Notes: generated by a model not told the origin, from the letters alone. 12,891 nt of DNA from JAYQPD01 sp046050105 (GCA_046050105.1 JBJOQE010000053.1:1-12891), one strand, 5' to 3'; positions 1 to 6,292 are shown, counted from the stretch's first letter. A program made the numbers and translations.

Positions 1-360
1 ATTTTGAACAACGAAGCCCGCATTAACCTTGCGGATCCTGCCGTCTTCACCGACCGTAGATGGGTCACTGAAGACGCCATATGATCCAAAAATGACTACG
101 ATACTTGTTGCCGCAGTGGCATTTCTCACTCGCCAGTTTTGTCCCCAGACATCTCGGACAAACGATTCATCTTCCGGCATGTCGCCAATCACATACCCCG
201 GAACAGCGAGTTCCGGAAATACGATGATGTCGACGCTGCGCGAAATTGCTTTGGAGATTTCAGTAATCATCCAGTCTGCGTTTGCGCGTGGATTCCCTGC
301 CACTACAGGCATTTGTGCCAGAGCGACAGTAATACCGTTTTCAAGTAGTTTCGTTTTCAT
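1..360 (-). CDS. nadE: NAD+ synthase, glutamine-hydrolysing, N-terminal part (partial)
   Basis: This is the first 120 residues of a protein that runs off the window edge. It matches the nitrilase-type glutaminase domain found at the N-terminus of glutamine-dependent NAD synthetases. VALAQMPVVAGNP (residues 12-24) is the opening strand of that fold, and IIVFPELAVPGY (45-56) carries the expected catalytic glutamate (E50) of the Glu-Lys-Cys triad. The Lys, the Cys and the synthetase domain lie outside the window. The full enzyme amidates nicotinate adenine dinucleotide to NAD using ammonia from glutamine. The start is well supported by AAAGGA six bases before the ATG. The gene is the last one visible in the NrtR-controlled operon, 56 bp after pncB. 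A free-standing nitrilase/amidohydrolase cannot be excluded from the fragment alone, but the neighbours (pncB, nadD) make NadE much more likely. Confidence 0.85.
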   Translation of the reverse strand, partial: MKTKLLENGITVALAQMPVVAGNPRANADWMITEISKAISRSVDIIVFPELAVPGYVIGDMPEDESFVRDVWGQNWRVRNATAATSIVVIFGSYGVFSDPSTVGEDGRIRKVNAGFVVQN

Positions 361-383
361 GTCTTTTCCTTTCATGTGGAGTT

Positions 384-406
384 GCGGACGAGCGAAGCTC
401 GTCCGC
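384..406 (-). other. Intercistronic stem-loop between pncB and nadE
   Basis: A perfect 10-bp inverted repeat (GCGGACGAGC / GCTCGTCCGC) has a 3-nt loop and lies 10 nt after the pncB stop, just before the nadE ribosome binding site. No U-tract follows it on the minus strand, so it is a poor intrinsic terminator. It fits better as an mRNA stability or processing element, or a partial attenuator. Confidence 0.7.
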
Positions 407-416
407 CCTGAATCAT

Positions 417-1652
417 TCACACCCTCACTTCCTCGCGGAAGGTGGTGGTGTAGCCGAAGATGCGTTTTGCAACTTCAATCTCTTCTTTGTCCCCCGTTGC
501 TTTTGCAATGTTGTCCGAAAGTTTCACGGTCGGTCGACCGTCAACTTCCGAAAGTTTCATCACGAGTGACAATGGCTTAATCAGGCCCATATCGTTTGAG
601 AGGTCAGTCCCAATACCAAATGCAACGTTGATGCGTCCTGCAAAGTACGCATAAATCGTCTGCATTTTCTCCATGGTGAGACCGTCACTAAAAATGACAA
701 TTTTCTCCATGGGGTCGATGCCATACTTTTGGTAGTACGAAATGATCGTATCGCCAAAGACGAGCGGGTCACCCGAATCCTGCCTAAAGCCACGCCAATC
801 ATACGCAAAGTGGTCGGGCAGCATGTCGAGAAACGCATCGGTGCCGTATGCATCGGGCAACATGATGAGCGCCTTCTGGCCATAGAGTGCTTGCCAATCG
901 GCGAGCACACGGTAGACAGAGTGTCGCGCATCAAAATTGTTTTTCCCGCGCGCATACGCATATGCTGCCATGGGCAGCTCATGTGCGTTTGTTCCCTGCG
1001 CTTCCACGCCAAGCTCGCGAGCGAGCCAGACGTTGGATACACCGGTGACAAACTTCGTCTTCTCAAGAAGTACTTCGGTCATGGTGCGTTCCCACAAAGA
1101 TGAGAACCGCCGCCTCAAACCAAACTGCGAACCGCGAAGGTGTGGGTGCGCCCTTAGAAACTCAACCTTCTTCATGAGTAGTTCCATTCCGTAGCGCAGA
1201 AGTTCAGCCTCGGTATATCCCTCGGCTTTTGCTCGGCCACGACCATAGAGTTCTGCTACGATTGCAAGCGTAGGAATTTCCCACATTGTTGCATGCGACC
1301 AGAGGCCAGGGGCAATAATAGAAAGCTTGCCTTCCTTGGTCTTCCCTACCTCCGGCACCTCAAGCGTGAGGTTTTGGAGATGTTTTGGAAACGCCGATTG
1401 GAACATGCCCCACGTCATGAGATGTTTGATTTCATCTTCCGACATACGGAGTGTGGCAACATGCGCTAGCTGCTCGCGAAGTTCGACTATATCAATGTAT
1501 TGAAACATATCGACATTGGTGCGATTCGTGAACGAGAACGTCGCAGTGAGATTGGTATAGAACCGTGCGATGTAGTTTTCCATTAAGGTCTTGTAGACAT
1601 CCGTTTCGAGAAGACTCTCGATGATAGGACCCTTTTTCCAGAGTTTTGTCAT
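417..1652 (-). CDS. pncB: Nicotinate phosphoribosyltransferase
   Basis: A 411-residue protein of normal PncB length (about 400). It converts nicotinate, PRPP and ATP to nicotinate mononucleotide (NaMN), the entry step of the Preiss-Handler salvage route in the cytosol. Family signatures seen are SLLETDVYKTLM near the N-terminus (13-24), the FGLRRRFS segment (about 177-184), GTNAHELPM (220-228) with H224 at the position of the phosphorylated catalytic histidine, FSDGLTMEKM in the C-terminal half and FGIGTDLSND near the end. The start is fixed by AGGAGA six bases before the ATG. It lies in the minus-strand NAD operon between the ADP-ribosylglycohydrolase and nadE. The spacer upstream of it is unusual, with a tandem duplication and two hairpins. 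The nicotinate it uses would come from the nicotinamidase encoded in the same operon. Confidence 0.95.
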   Translation of the reverse strand: MTKLWKKGPIIESLLETDVYKTLMENYIARFYTNLTATFSFTNRTNVDMFQYIDIVELREQLAHVATLRMSEDEIKHLMTWGMFQSAFPKHLQNLTLEVPEVGKTKEGKLSIIAPGLWSHATMWEIPTLAIVAELYGRGRAKAEGYTEAELLRYGMELLMKKVEFLRAHPHLRGSQFGLRRRFSSLWERTMTEVLLEKTKFVTGVSNVWLARELGVEAQGTNAHELPMAAYAYARGKNNFDARHSVYRVLADWQALYGQKALIMLPDAYGTDAFLDMLPDHFAYDWRGFRQDSGDPLVFGDTIISYYQKYGIDPMEKIVIFSDGLTMEKMQTIYAYFAGRINVAFGIGTDLSNDMGLIKPLSLVMKLSEVDGRPTVKLSDNIAKATGDKEEIEVAKRIFGYTTTFREEVRV

Positions 1653-1723
1653 GGTATTCTCCTGTTTTTATTTCACATTTCAATGAGCCGCTCGTAGACG
1701 CGAGCAAAAGAACTAATTCTCTA

Positions 1724-1762
1724 ACGGAGGCGATTCGTTTTTAGAAAACGAATCGCCTCCGT
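1724..1762 (-). other. Long perfect stem-loop (18 bp) upstream of pncB
   Basis: The arms at 1724-1741 and 1745-1762 are perfectly complementary over 18 bp with a 3-nt loop, the strongest hairpin in the operon. On the minus strand it sits about 70 nt before the pncB ATG and is followed by TAGAGAATTAG rather than a U-run. A classical terminator is therefore unlikely. It could limit read-through, block nucleases or act as a processing site. Confidence 0.75.
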
Positions 1763-1769
1763 ATGAAGA

Positions 1770-1795
1770 ACTCAAGCGCACGTGTTCGCTTGAGT
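1770..1795 (-). other. Second stem-loop in the ADP-ribosylglycohydrolase-pncB spacer
   Basis: The 9-bp arms ACTCAAGCG / CGCTTGAGT enclose an 8-nt loop, only 7 bp from the neighbouring 18-bp hairpin. No U-tract is present. Together with that hairpin and the repeat unit at 1810-1923, this makes the most structured spacer of the operon. Confidence 0.6.
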
Positions 1796-1809
1796 AGGTT
1801 GTTTAGGAA

Positions 1810-1923
1810 GGGCGCACCCCAAGGGTACTACCATTTCTCTAATTGACTTCGTTCATAAGGGAAATGGGGCGCACCCCAAGGGTACTACCATTTCTCTAAT
1901 TGACTTCGTTCATAAGGGAAATG
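1810..1923. repeat. Perfect 57-bp tandem duplication overlapping a stop codon
   Basis: Two identical 57-bp units (1810-1866 and 1867-1923) abut directly, and a third copy begins for 5 bases. The unit adjoining the ADP-ribosylglycohydrolase gene holds its last codons and TGA stop (1910-1912), so the second unit carries a spare copy of the 3' end of that gene beyond the stop. Each unit has an imperfect CCATTTC/GAAATGG stem-loop, and GGGG-TGCG-CCCC can form where units join. The lack of any mismatch suggests a recent duplication by slippage. Confidence 0.9.
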
Positions 1924-2833
1924 GGGCGTGTGCCAAGTCGAAGAGTTTGTCGGCGAGATCAATCATGATGTCGCCACCTTGGAGCACCTCACGCCATTCT
2001 TTGGGGATGCCATCGATGCCAAAGTGTGCACCAAGGAGTCCGCCTGCAATGGCGCCGTAGGTATCGGTGTCGCCACCAACAGAAATTGCTTTCGTTAATC
2101 CGTCGCGGTAGTTGCTAGAGCGACTAAATGCCCATAGCGCAATGTGATATGAAAACTCGACATGTCCTCGCTCAGGCCACTTACGTGGGTCGCAAGGTGG
2201 CGTATTCCCATCTGTGTCGACATGAACGTTCGGGACTACACCATTTAAGATATCGAGTAATATTTCCACATACACTGCAGTGTAGATTCCTGCGTATTTA
2301 TGACGGTGTGTCACTCGCGACATGGTTGTGGCCAACTTGAAGGAATCGAGCGTCTTCGCCCGTGCTTCTGTACCAATGAAGAGAGCGAGCGGCGCCGAAC
2401 GCATAAGCGAACCATTTGATGGGTACTCGTCTTCGAAAGGTCGCGCCTTCGACTCTTCCCAGGTTTCTGGTTTGAGCGCTGTCTTCGTAGTGAGGCCAGC
2501 ACCATATGTCTTCTCACCAGTGATGGGACTTACTCCGTCATACACGATGGTACGCAAGCGCGCATACAGATCGGCTTCACTCAGACCCTTGCATGCAACA
2601 AGACTTTGGGCGAGTGCAACTGTGTGGTCAGAATCATCTGTTGGACTACCCATTCGAATCTTACGCTTCCCTTTCCAGGGCTCAGTATAATCAAATGTCG
2701 TGAGACCACCTCGCTCCCGCATGTCTTCAGAAATCGCGATGCTGTCCCATGTTTCATACGGTGCGCCAAGTGCGTCGCCGCATAACACCCCAAGCATCGC
2801 GCCGCGATAGCGGTCACGTTTTGATATGGTCAT
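1910..2833 (-). CDS. ADP-ribosylglycohydrolase family protein (DraG/ARH type)
   Basis: A 307-residue protein of the Mg-dependent ADP-ribosylglycohydrolase family, which releases ADP-ribose from ADP-ribosylated proteins, nucleic acids or small molecules. Family motifs appear in order: GDALGAPYE (19-27); PTDDSD (64-69), the first metal-binding cluster; NGSLMR (140-145); THRHKYA (175-181), in place of the usual SH-type segment; and SVGGDTDTYGAIAGG (251-265), the second metal cluster with D255, D257 and T258. All expected metal ligands seem present, so the enzyme is probably active. The start has a good purine-rich RBS (GGAAGGAAG). It lies in the NAD operon between nicotinamidase and pncB. ADP-ribose is a reported effector of NrtR repressors, so this enzyme could link ADP-ribose release to operon control (inference). 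The substrate cannot be told from sequence. Confidence 0.9.
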   Translation of the reverse strand: MTISKRDRYRGAMLGVLCGDALGAPYETWDSIAISEDMRERGGLTTFDYTEPWKGKRKIRMGSPTDDSDHTVALAQSLVACKGLSEADLYARLRTIVYDGVSPITGEKTYGAGLTTKTALKPETWEESKARPFEDEYPSNGSLMRSAPLALFIGTEARAKTLDSFKLATTMSRVTHRHKYAGIYTAVYVEILLDILNGVVPNVHVDTDGNTPPCDPRKWPERGHVEFSYHIALWAFSRSSNYRDGLTKAISVGGDTDTYGAIAGGLLGAHFGIDGIPKEWREVLQGGDIMIDLADKLFDLAHAPFPL

Positions 2834-2891
2834 ATGTTTCTTCCTTCCTAAGTTTCAAAGAACTGCGAATCCATCGTGGACTCGAGATAAA

Positions 2892-2947
2892 TCCGAAGGC
2901 AACATCAAAGTATAGGTGTGCCTTCGGAGGTACTCGATGCTACGAGT
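2892..2947 (-). other. Intercistronic stem-loops between nicotinamidase and ADP-ribosylglycohydrolase genes
   Basis: Two structures are present. A small 5-bp hairpin (ACTCG/CGAGT, 2932-2947) lies 5 nt after the nicotinamidase stop. A larger one (2892-2928) has a 10-bp stem built on CCGAAGGCA/TGCCTTCGG, extended by CATC/GGTG past a single bulged A. The minus strand continues with ATTTATC, not a true U-tract. Confidence 0.6.
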
Positions 2948-2952
2948 GTGAG

Positions 2953-3747
2953 TTAGAGCACGAGCGACGTGGTGGTAGAAAGTCGGACACCTTCCGCCCG
3001 CTTGAGGTGAAGCCAGTCTTCAGCCACTTTTTCGAAACCAGTCACCGGACTTGTGGCATCGGTGAGGATGATTGATTCACTGGGCCGAGCCGCCAACTGA
3101 TCAAATGAAGTCATGAGACAATGTGAAAGCGCCTCTCCCGCCCACAACTTGAGTGTATGGCGTTCAACATCCTGCACCAGGCCCTGATTAAAATGTGTGC
3201 GCTTGTCATCCCTGATGACCACATCAGCGGCAAAGGCACCATACTGCTCGGTATCACGGTTCATGCCCTTTTCAACAGTACGTACCGTTCGCCCAGTTGC
3301 ACTCATCCAGCCATCGAGGGCTTTCATGAGCGTCGGTTCAATGCGATGGCCGTACGTTTGCTTCACGCAGTGCGGCGGCCATACCACTAAATCTTTACCT
3401 CCCGATTTCTTCAGGAGGCGCACGTATGCGTGTTGCCACACTTGGTCGGATGGATTTGCCGCCCGCCACACTCCATGATGGACCATGTCCTCGGTGATGA
3501 CGGTAAACGGTGCGGGGTGTGTCCCGTGCCTATCGACCCACCGAATGGCATGTGCGATGTGGTCCTCAACATGTGTGTCGAGTGTCACGATAATGTCGTC
3601 AATCTTCTTGCCTTGCTCCGTAATGAAACGTGCAAGACGCTCCATGTCGGCCTTGGCGCCAGGCACCGGCAGTGCCGCACCCTTCCAGTCCATGAAATCG
3701 TTTTGCGGGTCGATGATGACCAGCACCGTGCTTTGAGCGTTGCTCAT
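2953..3747 (-). CDS. Nicotinamidase-type cysteine hydrolase (isochorismatase superfamily)
   Basis: A 264-residue member of the cysteine hydrolase superfamily, predicted to deamidate nicotinamide to nicotinate and ammonia. The catalytic triad is visible: D13 in VIIDPQNDF, K160 in VEKGMNRD and C210 in EALSHCLM, followed by a helix as in PncA (there ATDYC). Metal-site candidates are D57 and H59 (DTH) and H126 in the WPPHCV motif, the counterpart of the WPxHC-type segment of PncA. The protein is clearly longer than classical PncA (roughly 190-215 residues). Extra sequence lies between the DTH motif and WPPHC (about 60-120) and before K160. The start has a strong RBS (AAAGGAG). Its position between nadD and pncB supports a nicotinamide salvage role. 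A related amidase with another substrate is possible because of the insertions. Confidence 0.85.
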   Translation of the reverse strand: MSNAQSTVLVIIDPQNDFMDWKGAALPVPGAKADMERLARFITEQGKKIDDIIVTLDTHVEDHIAHAIRWVDRHGTHPAPFTVITEDMVHHGVWRAANPSDQVWQHAYVRLLKKSGGKDLVVWPPHCVKQTYGHRIEPTLMKALDGWMSATGRTVRTVEKGMNRDTEQYGAFAADVVIRDDKRTHFNQGLVQDVERHTLKLWAGEALSHCLMTSFDQLAARPSESIILTDATSPVTGFEKVAEDWLHLKRAEGVRLSTTTSLVL

Positions 3748-3784
3748 TTTGTAACTCCTTTTGTGTTAAAGAACTTTTCTCTCT

Positions 3785-3816
3785 AAGCGTCTGATGCATT
3801 TCTACATCCGGCGCTT
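3785..3816 (-). other. Imperfect stem-loop in the nadD-nicotinamidase spacer
   Basis: The 12-nt arms (AAGCGTCTGATG and CATCCGGCGCTT) pair with one mismatch and one G-T wobble around an 8-nt loop. It sits between the larger hairpin at 3825-3855 and the nicotinamidase RBS, again without a U-tract. Confidence 0.55.
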
Positions 3817-3824
3817 TGTAAAGA

Positions 3825-3855
3825 TGTCGACGATTCTTTTTTAAAATCGTCGACA
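3825..3855 (-). other. Perfect 11-bp stem-loop just after the nadD stop
   Basis: The arms TGTCGACGATT / AATCGTCGACA enclose a 9-nt A/T-rich loop, 8 nt after the nadD stop codon. The position resembles a terminator, but the bases after it on the minus strand (ATCTTTAC) do not form a U-tract. An attenuator or a 3'-end stabiliser is more likely. Confidence 0.7.
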
Positions 3856-3863
3856 ATGGTTGT

Positions 3864-4556
3864 TTACGCAGCTTCGCTCGTTGGTGTGTAGCCGAAGAGT
3901 TCGTGTTCGCGGATATACTCCACTGCACTCCTCGGAACAAACGGTGGGTATTCACCTGCTAAAATGCGTGTGCGAATTTCCGTTGATGACGCGGGGTGCA
4001 CTACGGCATCGAGGAAACACCAGGTTCCCGGTTCGCACGCAAACTTTTCAGGTTCGCGACGCACATGTGCGTAACGTGTTGCTGCAACCGACCCAAGTGC
4101 TGTACCGAGTGCGGTGGATCGGCCGAACACCACCACGGGATACTTCTCCATAATCTCCGTCCAATGACCCCAGGTGTGAAGCTCGGCGAGGTTGTCTGCA
4201 CCCATCATCCACACAGGCTGATGGCTCTGGTACATCTCACTGTAGTTTCGGAGTAAGGTTGCGGTCTCATTGTCGGGACCAAAGTGTTTCATCAATACTT
4301 CAAACTCACTTACCTTGAGCGAGTCACCAAACCGAGGCGACTCTTTTGCCGTGAGGTAGGTGAGATGGAGGCGATGCTCCACTGGTGCGTAGCCGCTTTG
4401 GTCCTTAAACGGACTTCGTGGCGTCACCATAAGCGAGACTTCATGGAGAGAAGAAATTACTGCAAGCGCACTCTCTGCCATAGCGATGTGCCCCTCGTGG
4501 AGAGGATTAGCCGATGTGCCGAAAATGCCGATGTTTCGTTTTTTTATGGATACCAT
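3864..4556 (-). CDS. nadD: Nicotinate-nucleotide adenylyltransferase
   Basis: A 230-residue nucleotidyltransferase that joins NaMN and ATP to give nicotinate adenine dinucleotide. The Rossmann-type phosphate-binding motif GTSANPLHEGH (13-23) matches the family GxFxPxHxGH, with H20 and H23 as the catalytic histidines. WMMGADNLAELHTWGHW (116-132) is the typical NadD segment that recognises the nicotinate side. SSTEIR (190-195) is the C-terminal ISSTxIR motif that binds ATP. The GTSAN spelling replaces the commoner GTFDP/GGTFNP but keeps the essential residues. The ATG at 4556 has AAAGGGA just upstream, and the gene overlaps the end of the preceding Nudix gene by 13 bp, so the two are probably translationally coupled. 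Downstream lies a 116-bp spacer with two hairpins. The product feeds NadE in the same operon. Confidence 0.93.
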   Translation of the reverse strand: MVSIKKRNIGIFGTSANPLHEGHIAMAESALAVISSLHEVSLMVTPRSPFKDQSGYAPVEHRLHLTYLTAKESPRFGDSLKVSEFEVLMKHFGPDNETATLLRNYSEMYQSHQPVWMMGADNLAELHTWGHWTEIMEKYPVVVFGRSTALGTALGSVAATRYAHVRREPEKFACEPGTWCFLDAVVHPASSTEIRTRILAGEYPPFVPRSAVEYIREHELFGYTPTSEAA

Positions 4557-5200
4557 AGCTTCCCTTTATCTCTATGCCATGCAAGCTGGCCAAATGCGCG
4601 CCACTCATGCTGGTGGTAGAAATCTTGGCGCTCAATCGGGGTTGCGTGGTCTGAGAAGTGTTCAATTCGGATGCACTTCTCTGGTTGATATCGCTGAATG
4701 TTTTTTCCATCCCACGTCATCACCGCTTCGATGAGAGCACCTTTACGTTCCTTACCAGGACGCAATGCGCGCATTTTCTGCCACTCGTTACGACGGAGTG
4801 GCAACCCGAAGTATGTGCACGAGTGTACACGATTCACATCGTCTGTACGCACGCTAAATGTTGCAATGGGTTGAACGCGTTCGAGAAATGTCTTCCGCGA
4901 GATCACCCGAGCAAACCCTTTGTTTTCCTCAGTATTCTCGCGAAACGCATCGACAGCAGTTTCAACAACGCTGCCGACTGGCAATGCGTCGATAGCAGCG
5001 CACTCTACATGACCGCCACCCGTGATACCCAACCCTTCTTCGCCAGGTATAGCACGTGACGACAGCAGTACAGAAAGGCACGGCCTTCCGTGCCAATCGT
5101 GCATATCGTCGATGTAGGCAATGATGCCTGTGCCTGGAGCCGCGAGTTTGAACTTTTGATGGTTGACCTCAACCACTTCGCTTTTTTGAGCGTCCGACAT
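4544..5200 (-). CDS. Divergent Nudix-like hydrolase, first gene of the NAD operon
   Basis: A 218-residue protein that looks like a Nudix hydrolase with an altered signature. The glycine-rich start GITGGGHVE (58-66) is followed, after an insertion of about 14 residues, by TAVDAFRENTEENKGF (81-96). The canonical box is GX5EX7REUXEEXGU, so here the helix E-x7-RE spacing is broken and one extra residue (K94) stands before the glycine. The acidic residues E88, E91 and E92 are present, so catalysis may be kept. As the promoter-proximal gene of an NAD salvage operon it might hydrolyse ADP-ribose, NADH or another dinucleotide (inference). The start has a fair RBS (AAAGGGAAT). The leader from the predicted start site is about 130 nt and contains one small hairpin. 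A role as a non-catalytic sensor cannot be excluded. Confidence 0.65.
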   Translation of the reverse strand: MSDAQKSEVVEVNHQKFKLAAPGTGIIAYIDDMHDWHGRPCLSVLLSSRAIPGEEGLGITGGGHVECAAIDALPVGSVVETAVDAFRENTEENKGFARVISRKTFLERVQPIATFSVRTDDVNRVHSCTYFGLPLRRNEWQKMRALRPGKERKGALIEAVMTWDGKNIQRYQPEKCIRIEHFSDHATPIERQDFYHQHEWRAFGQLAWHRDKGKLWYP

Positions 5201-5289
5201 GCTATTCCCTTTCTAAGAACAGTTGAACTGATTCCGTTGGAAAGTACCACAAAATTGGCTTATTGTCTATATTTTTGAAGAACTAGCGA

Positions 5290-5315
5290 CGTGATGGGTA
5301 ATGTATCGCATCACG
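5290..5315 (-). other. Stem-loop at the start of the NAD operon leader
   Basis: The 7-bp arms CGTGATG / CATCACG enclose a 12-nt loop, directly next to the NrtR operator and inside the predicted 5' leader. It may protect the transcript or be incidental. Confidence 0.4.
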
Positions 5316-5316
5316 A

Positions 5317-5339
5317 TATAGTGTTAATCTGACACTATA
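5317..5339. promoter_or_regulatory. NrtR operator O1 (NAD operon)
   Basis: The site is TATAGTGT-N7-ACACTATA, a perfect 8+8 inverted repeat with 7-nt spacer (9+9 if 5316 and 5340 are counted). It covers part of the -10 and the start site of the promoter of the nudix-nadD-...-nadE operon, an arrangement expected to repress. Nearly the same sequence occurs at 6186-6208 and 10315-10337, each next to an NAD-related or regulator promoter. Assignment to NrtR is inferred from the nrtR gene in the window. Confidence 0.85.
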
Positions 5340-5364
5340 TTAGCAAATACATACTCACTGTCAA
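5337..5364 (-). promoter_or_regulatory. Promoter of the NAD salvage operon
   Basis: On the minus strand: TTGACA (5359-5364), a 16-nt spacer, then TAATAT (5337-5342) with an extended -10 (TGC before it). It lies just downstream of the pnuC terminator and is the obvious start of the six-gene operon. The -10 overlaps operator O1. Confidence 0.85.
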
Positions 5365-5381
5365 GGGTTATGGTGCTCAAT

Positions 5382-5407
5382 AAAAAACCGCACCCTGAGG
5401 TGCGGTT
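5382..5407 (-). terminator. Intrinsic terminator of pnuC
   Basis: A 9-bp GC-rich stem (AACCGCACC / GGTGCGGTT) with a 4-nt loop is followed on the minus strand by a run of six T. It begins 14 nt after the pnuC stop and separates pnuC from the NAD operon promoter. Confidence 0.92.
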
Positions 5408-5420
5408 GTGGCGTGTTGGT

Positions 5421-6131
5421 TTACCGTGCAGTTTCCCTTCCCCATGCCATAAGCGCAAAGTACGCGTGGATGAGAAAAGCGATGTAGAGCGCGGTGAGTA
5501 CATATGCACCCGTCATGTAGAACAGGTAGATAGACACGACGTTCACCGGACCAAGCCACAAGAGCCAGCTCTCAACCTTCTTCCTTCCGAGCAAGTACTG
5601 GGCCACGACACTCGATGCGACTACCAATGCATCAAGATGCGGAAGCTTAGGCTCGAAGGCAAAGTAGTGGATAGAGGTATAGACAAGCCAGGTGAGAAGC
5701 AGAATCACTGCAGCGGCACACAGGCGCGCACTCATGCTCATGCGTGTCACGTTGAGGTCACGCTCTTCTCTTCCTCCATATACCCAGTGGTACCACGCCC
5801 ATACCTGTACGGGGAGAAAGAACCCGAGGTTAAGCCACTGCTGACCTAGAAGGCCGATCTCCCCAAAGAACCAGCCGAATGCTGCTGCAGAAACTGCACC
5901 CCACGGCCAGCACAGGATGTTCTCGGTACGCGTAAGCCACACGCAGGTGAGGCCTGTCCATACCCCGACGAATGCCCACATGTTGAACATATAGTCTGGC
6001 ATGAACGACGCGGCATGTTCGTACAAGATGGTGACGACGGCCATGGCGAGCGCGACGAGTGCTGCCTCTTTATGCTCCACAAGGGTACCAAGGGCACGAA
6101 GCGCAGGGCGTGAGATGATGATGGTGTTCAT
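5421..6131 (-). CDS. pnuC: PnuC-family nicotinamide riboside / vitamin transporter
   Basis: A 236-residue membrane protein with about seven hydrophobic segments, the PnuC pattern. These transporters move unphosphorylated vitamins such as nicotinamide riboside across the inner membrane by facilitated diffusion, driven by trapping inside. Conserved regions are CWPWG (74-78), the aromatic stretch from Q97 to W116 ending VWAWYHW, and the C-terminal ESWLLWLGPVNVVSIYLF (187-204), which correspond to the substrate-lining segments. The ATG at 6131 is preferred over an in-frame upstream start at 6173 because AAAGGAG stands at correct distance. It is a single-gene unit with its own promoter, NrtR operator (O2) and terminator. 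No nicotinamide riboside kinase is seen nearby, so the imported form is uncertain. Confidence 0.9.
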   Translation of the reverse strand: MNTIIISRPALRALGTLVEHKEAALVALAMAVVTILYEHAASFMPDYMFNMWAFVGVWTGLTCVWLTRTENILCWPWGAVSAAAFGWFFGEIGLLGQQWLNLGFFLPVQVWAWYHWVYGGREERDLNVTRMSMSARLCAAAVILLLTWLVYTSIHYFAFEPKLPHLDALVVASSVVAQYLLGRKKVESWLLWLGPVNVVSIYLFYMTGAYVLTALYIAFLIHAYFALMAWGRETAR

Positions 6132-6185
6132 GGTATGTACTCCTTTCAATGAGCGAATAATGTATGCCGGCACGGTGCTGACATA

Positions 6186-6208
6186 TTTAGTGTACTTCTG
6201 ACACTATA
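6186..6208. promoter_or_regulatory. NrtR operator O2 (pnuC)
   Basis: The site is TTTAGTGT-N7-ACACTATA, one mismatch from O1 in the half-sites and with a similar central heptamer ending CTG. It overlaps the pnuC -10 in the same geometry as O1: on the minus strand both read TAATATAGTGTCAGA at the -10 edge. Confidence 0.85.
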
Positions 6209-6234
6209 TTACTCCCCTCCCTAAAAATCGTCAA
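6206..6234 (-). promoter_or_regulatory. pnuC promoter
   Basis: Minus strand: TTGACG (6229-6234), 17-nt spacer, TAATAT (6206-6211). The predicted leader is about 68 nt. The -10 is covered by operator O2. Confidence 0.82.
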
Positions 6235-6253
6235 GTGCTCCTCTCTGGCATAG

Positions 6254-6284
6254 AAAAAAGCCCCGGTTAAAACGAACCGGGGCT
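6254..6284 (-). terminator. Intrinsic terminator of nadK
   Basis: A 10-bp stem (AGCCCCGGTT / AACCGGGGCT) with a 6-nt loop is followed on the minus strand by a T run, 8 nt after the nadK stop codon. Confidence 0.93.
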
Positions 6285-6292
6285 GTGTGCAA

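Noticed and set aside
1724..1795. The twin hairpins before pncB as an intrinsic terminator
   Set aside because: Neither is followed by a U-tract on either strand, unlike all clear terminators in this window.
1810..1923. The 57-bp repeats as a CRISPR array
   Set aside because: The units abut without spacers and there are only two; it is a simple tandem duplication.
6132..6173. A longer PnuC from an in-frame start at 6173
   Set aside because: AAAGGAG stands at the correct distance before the ATG at 6131, and the extra residues resemble no PnuC N-terminus.
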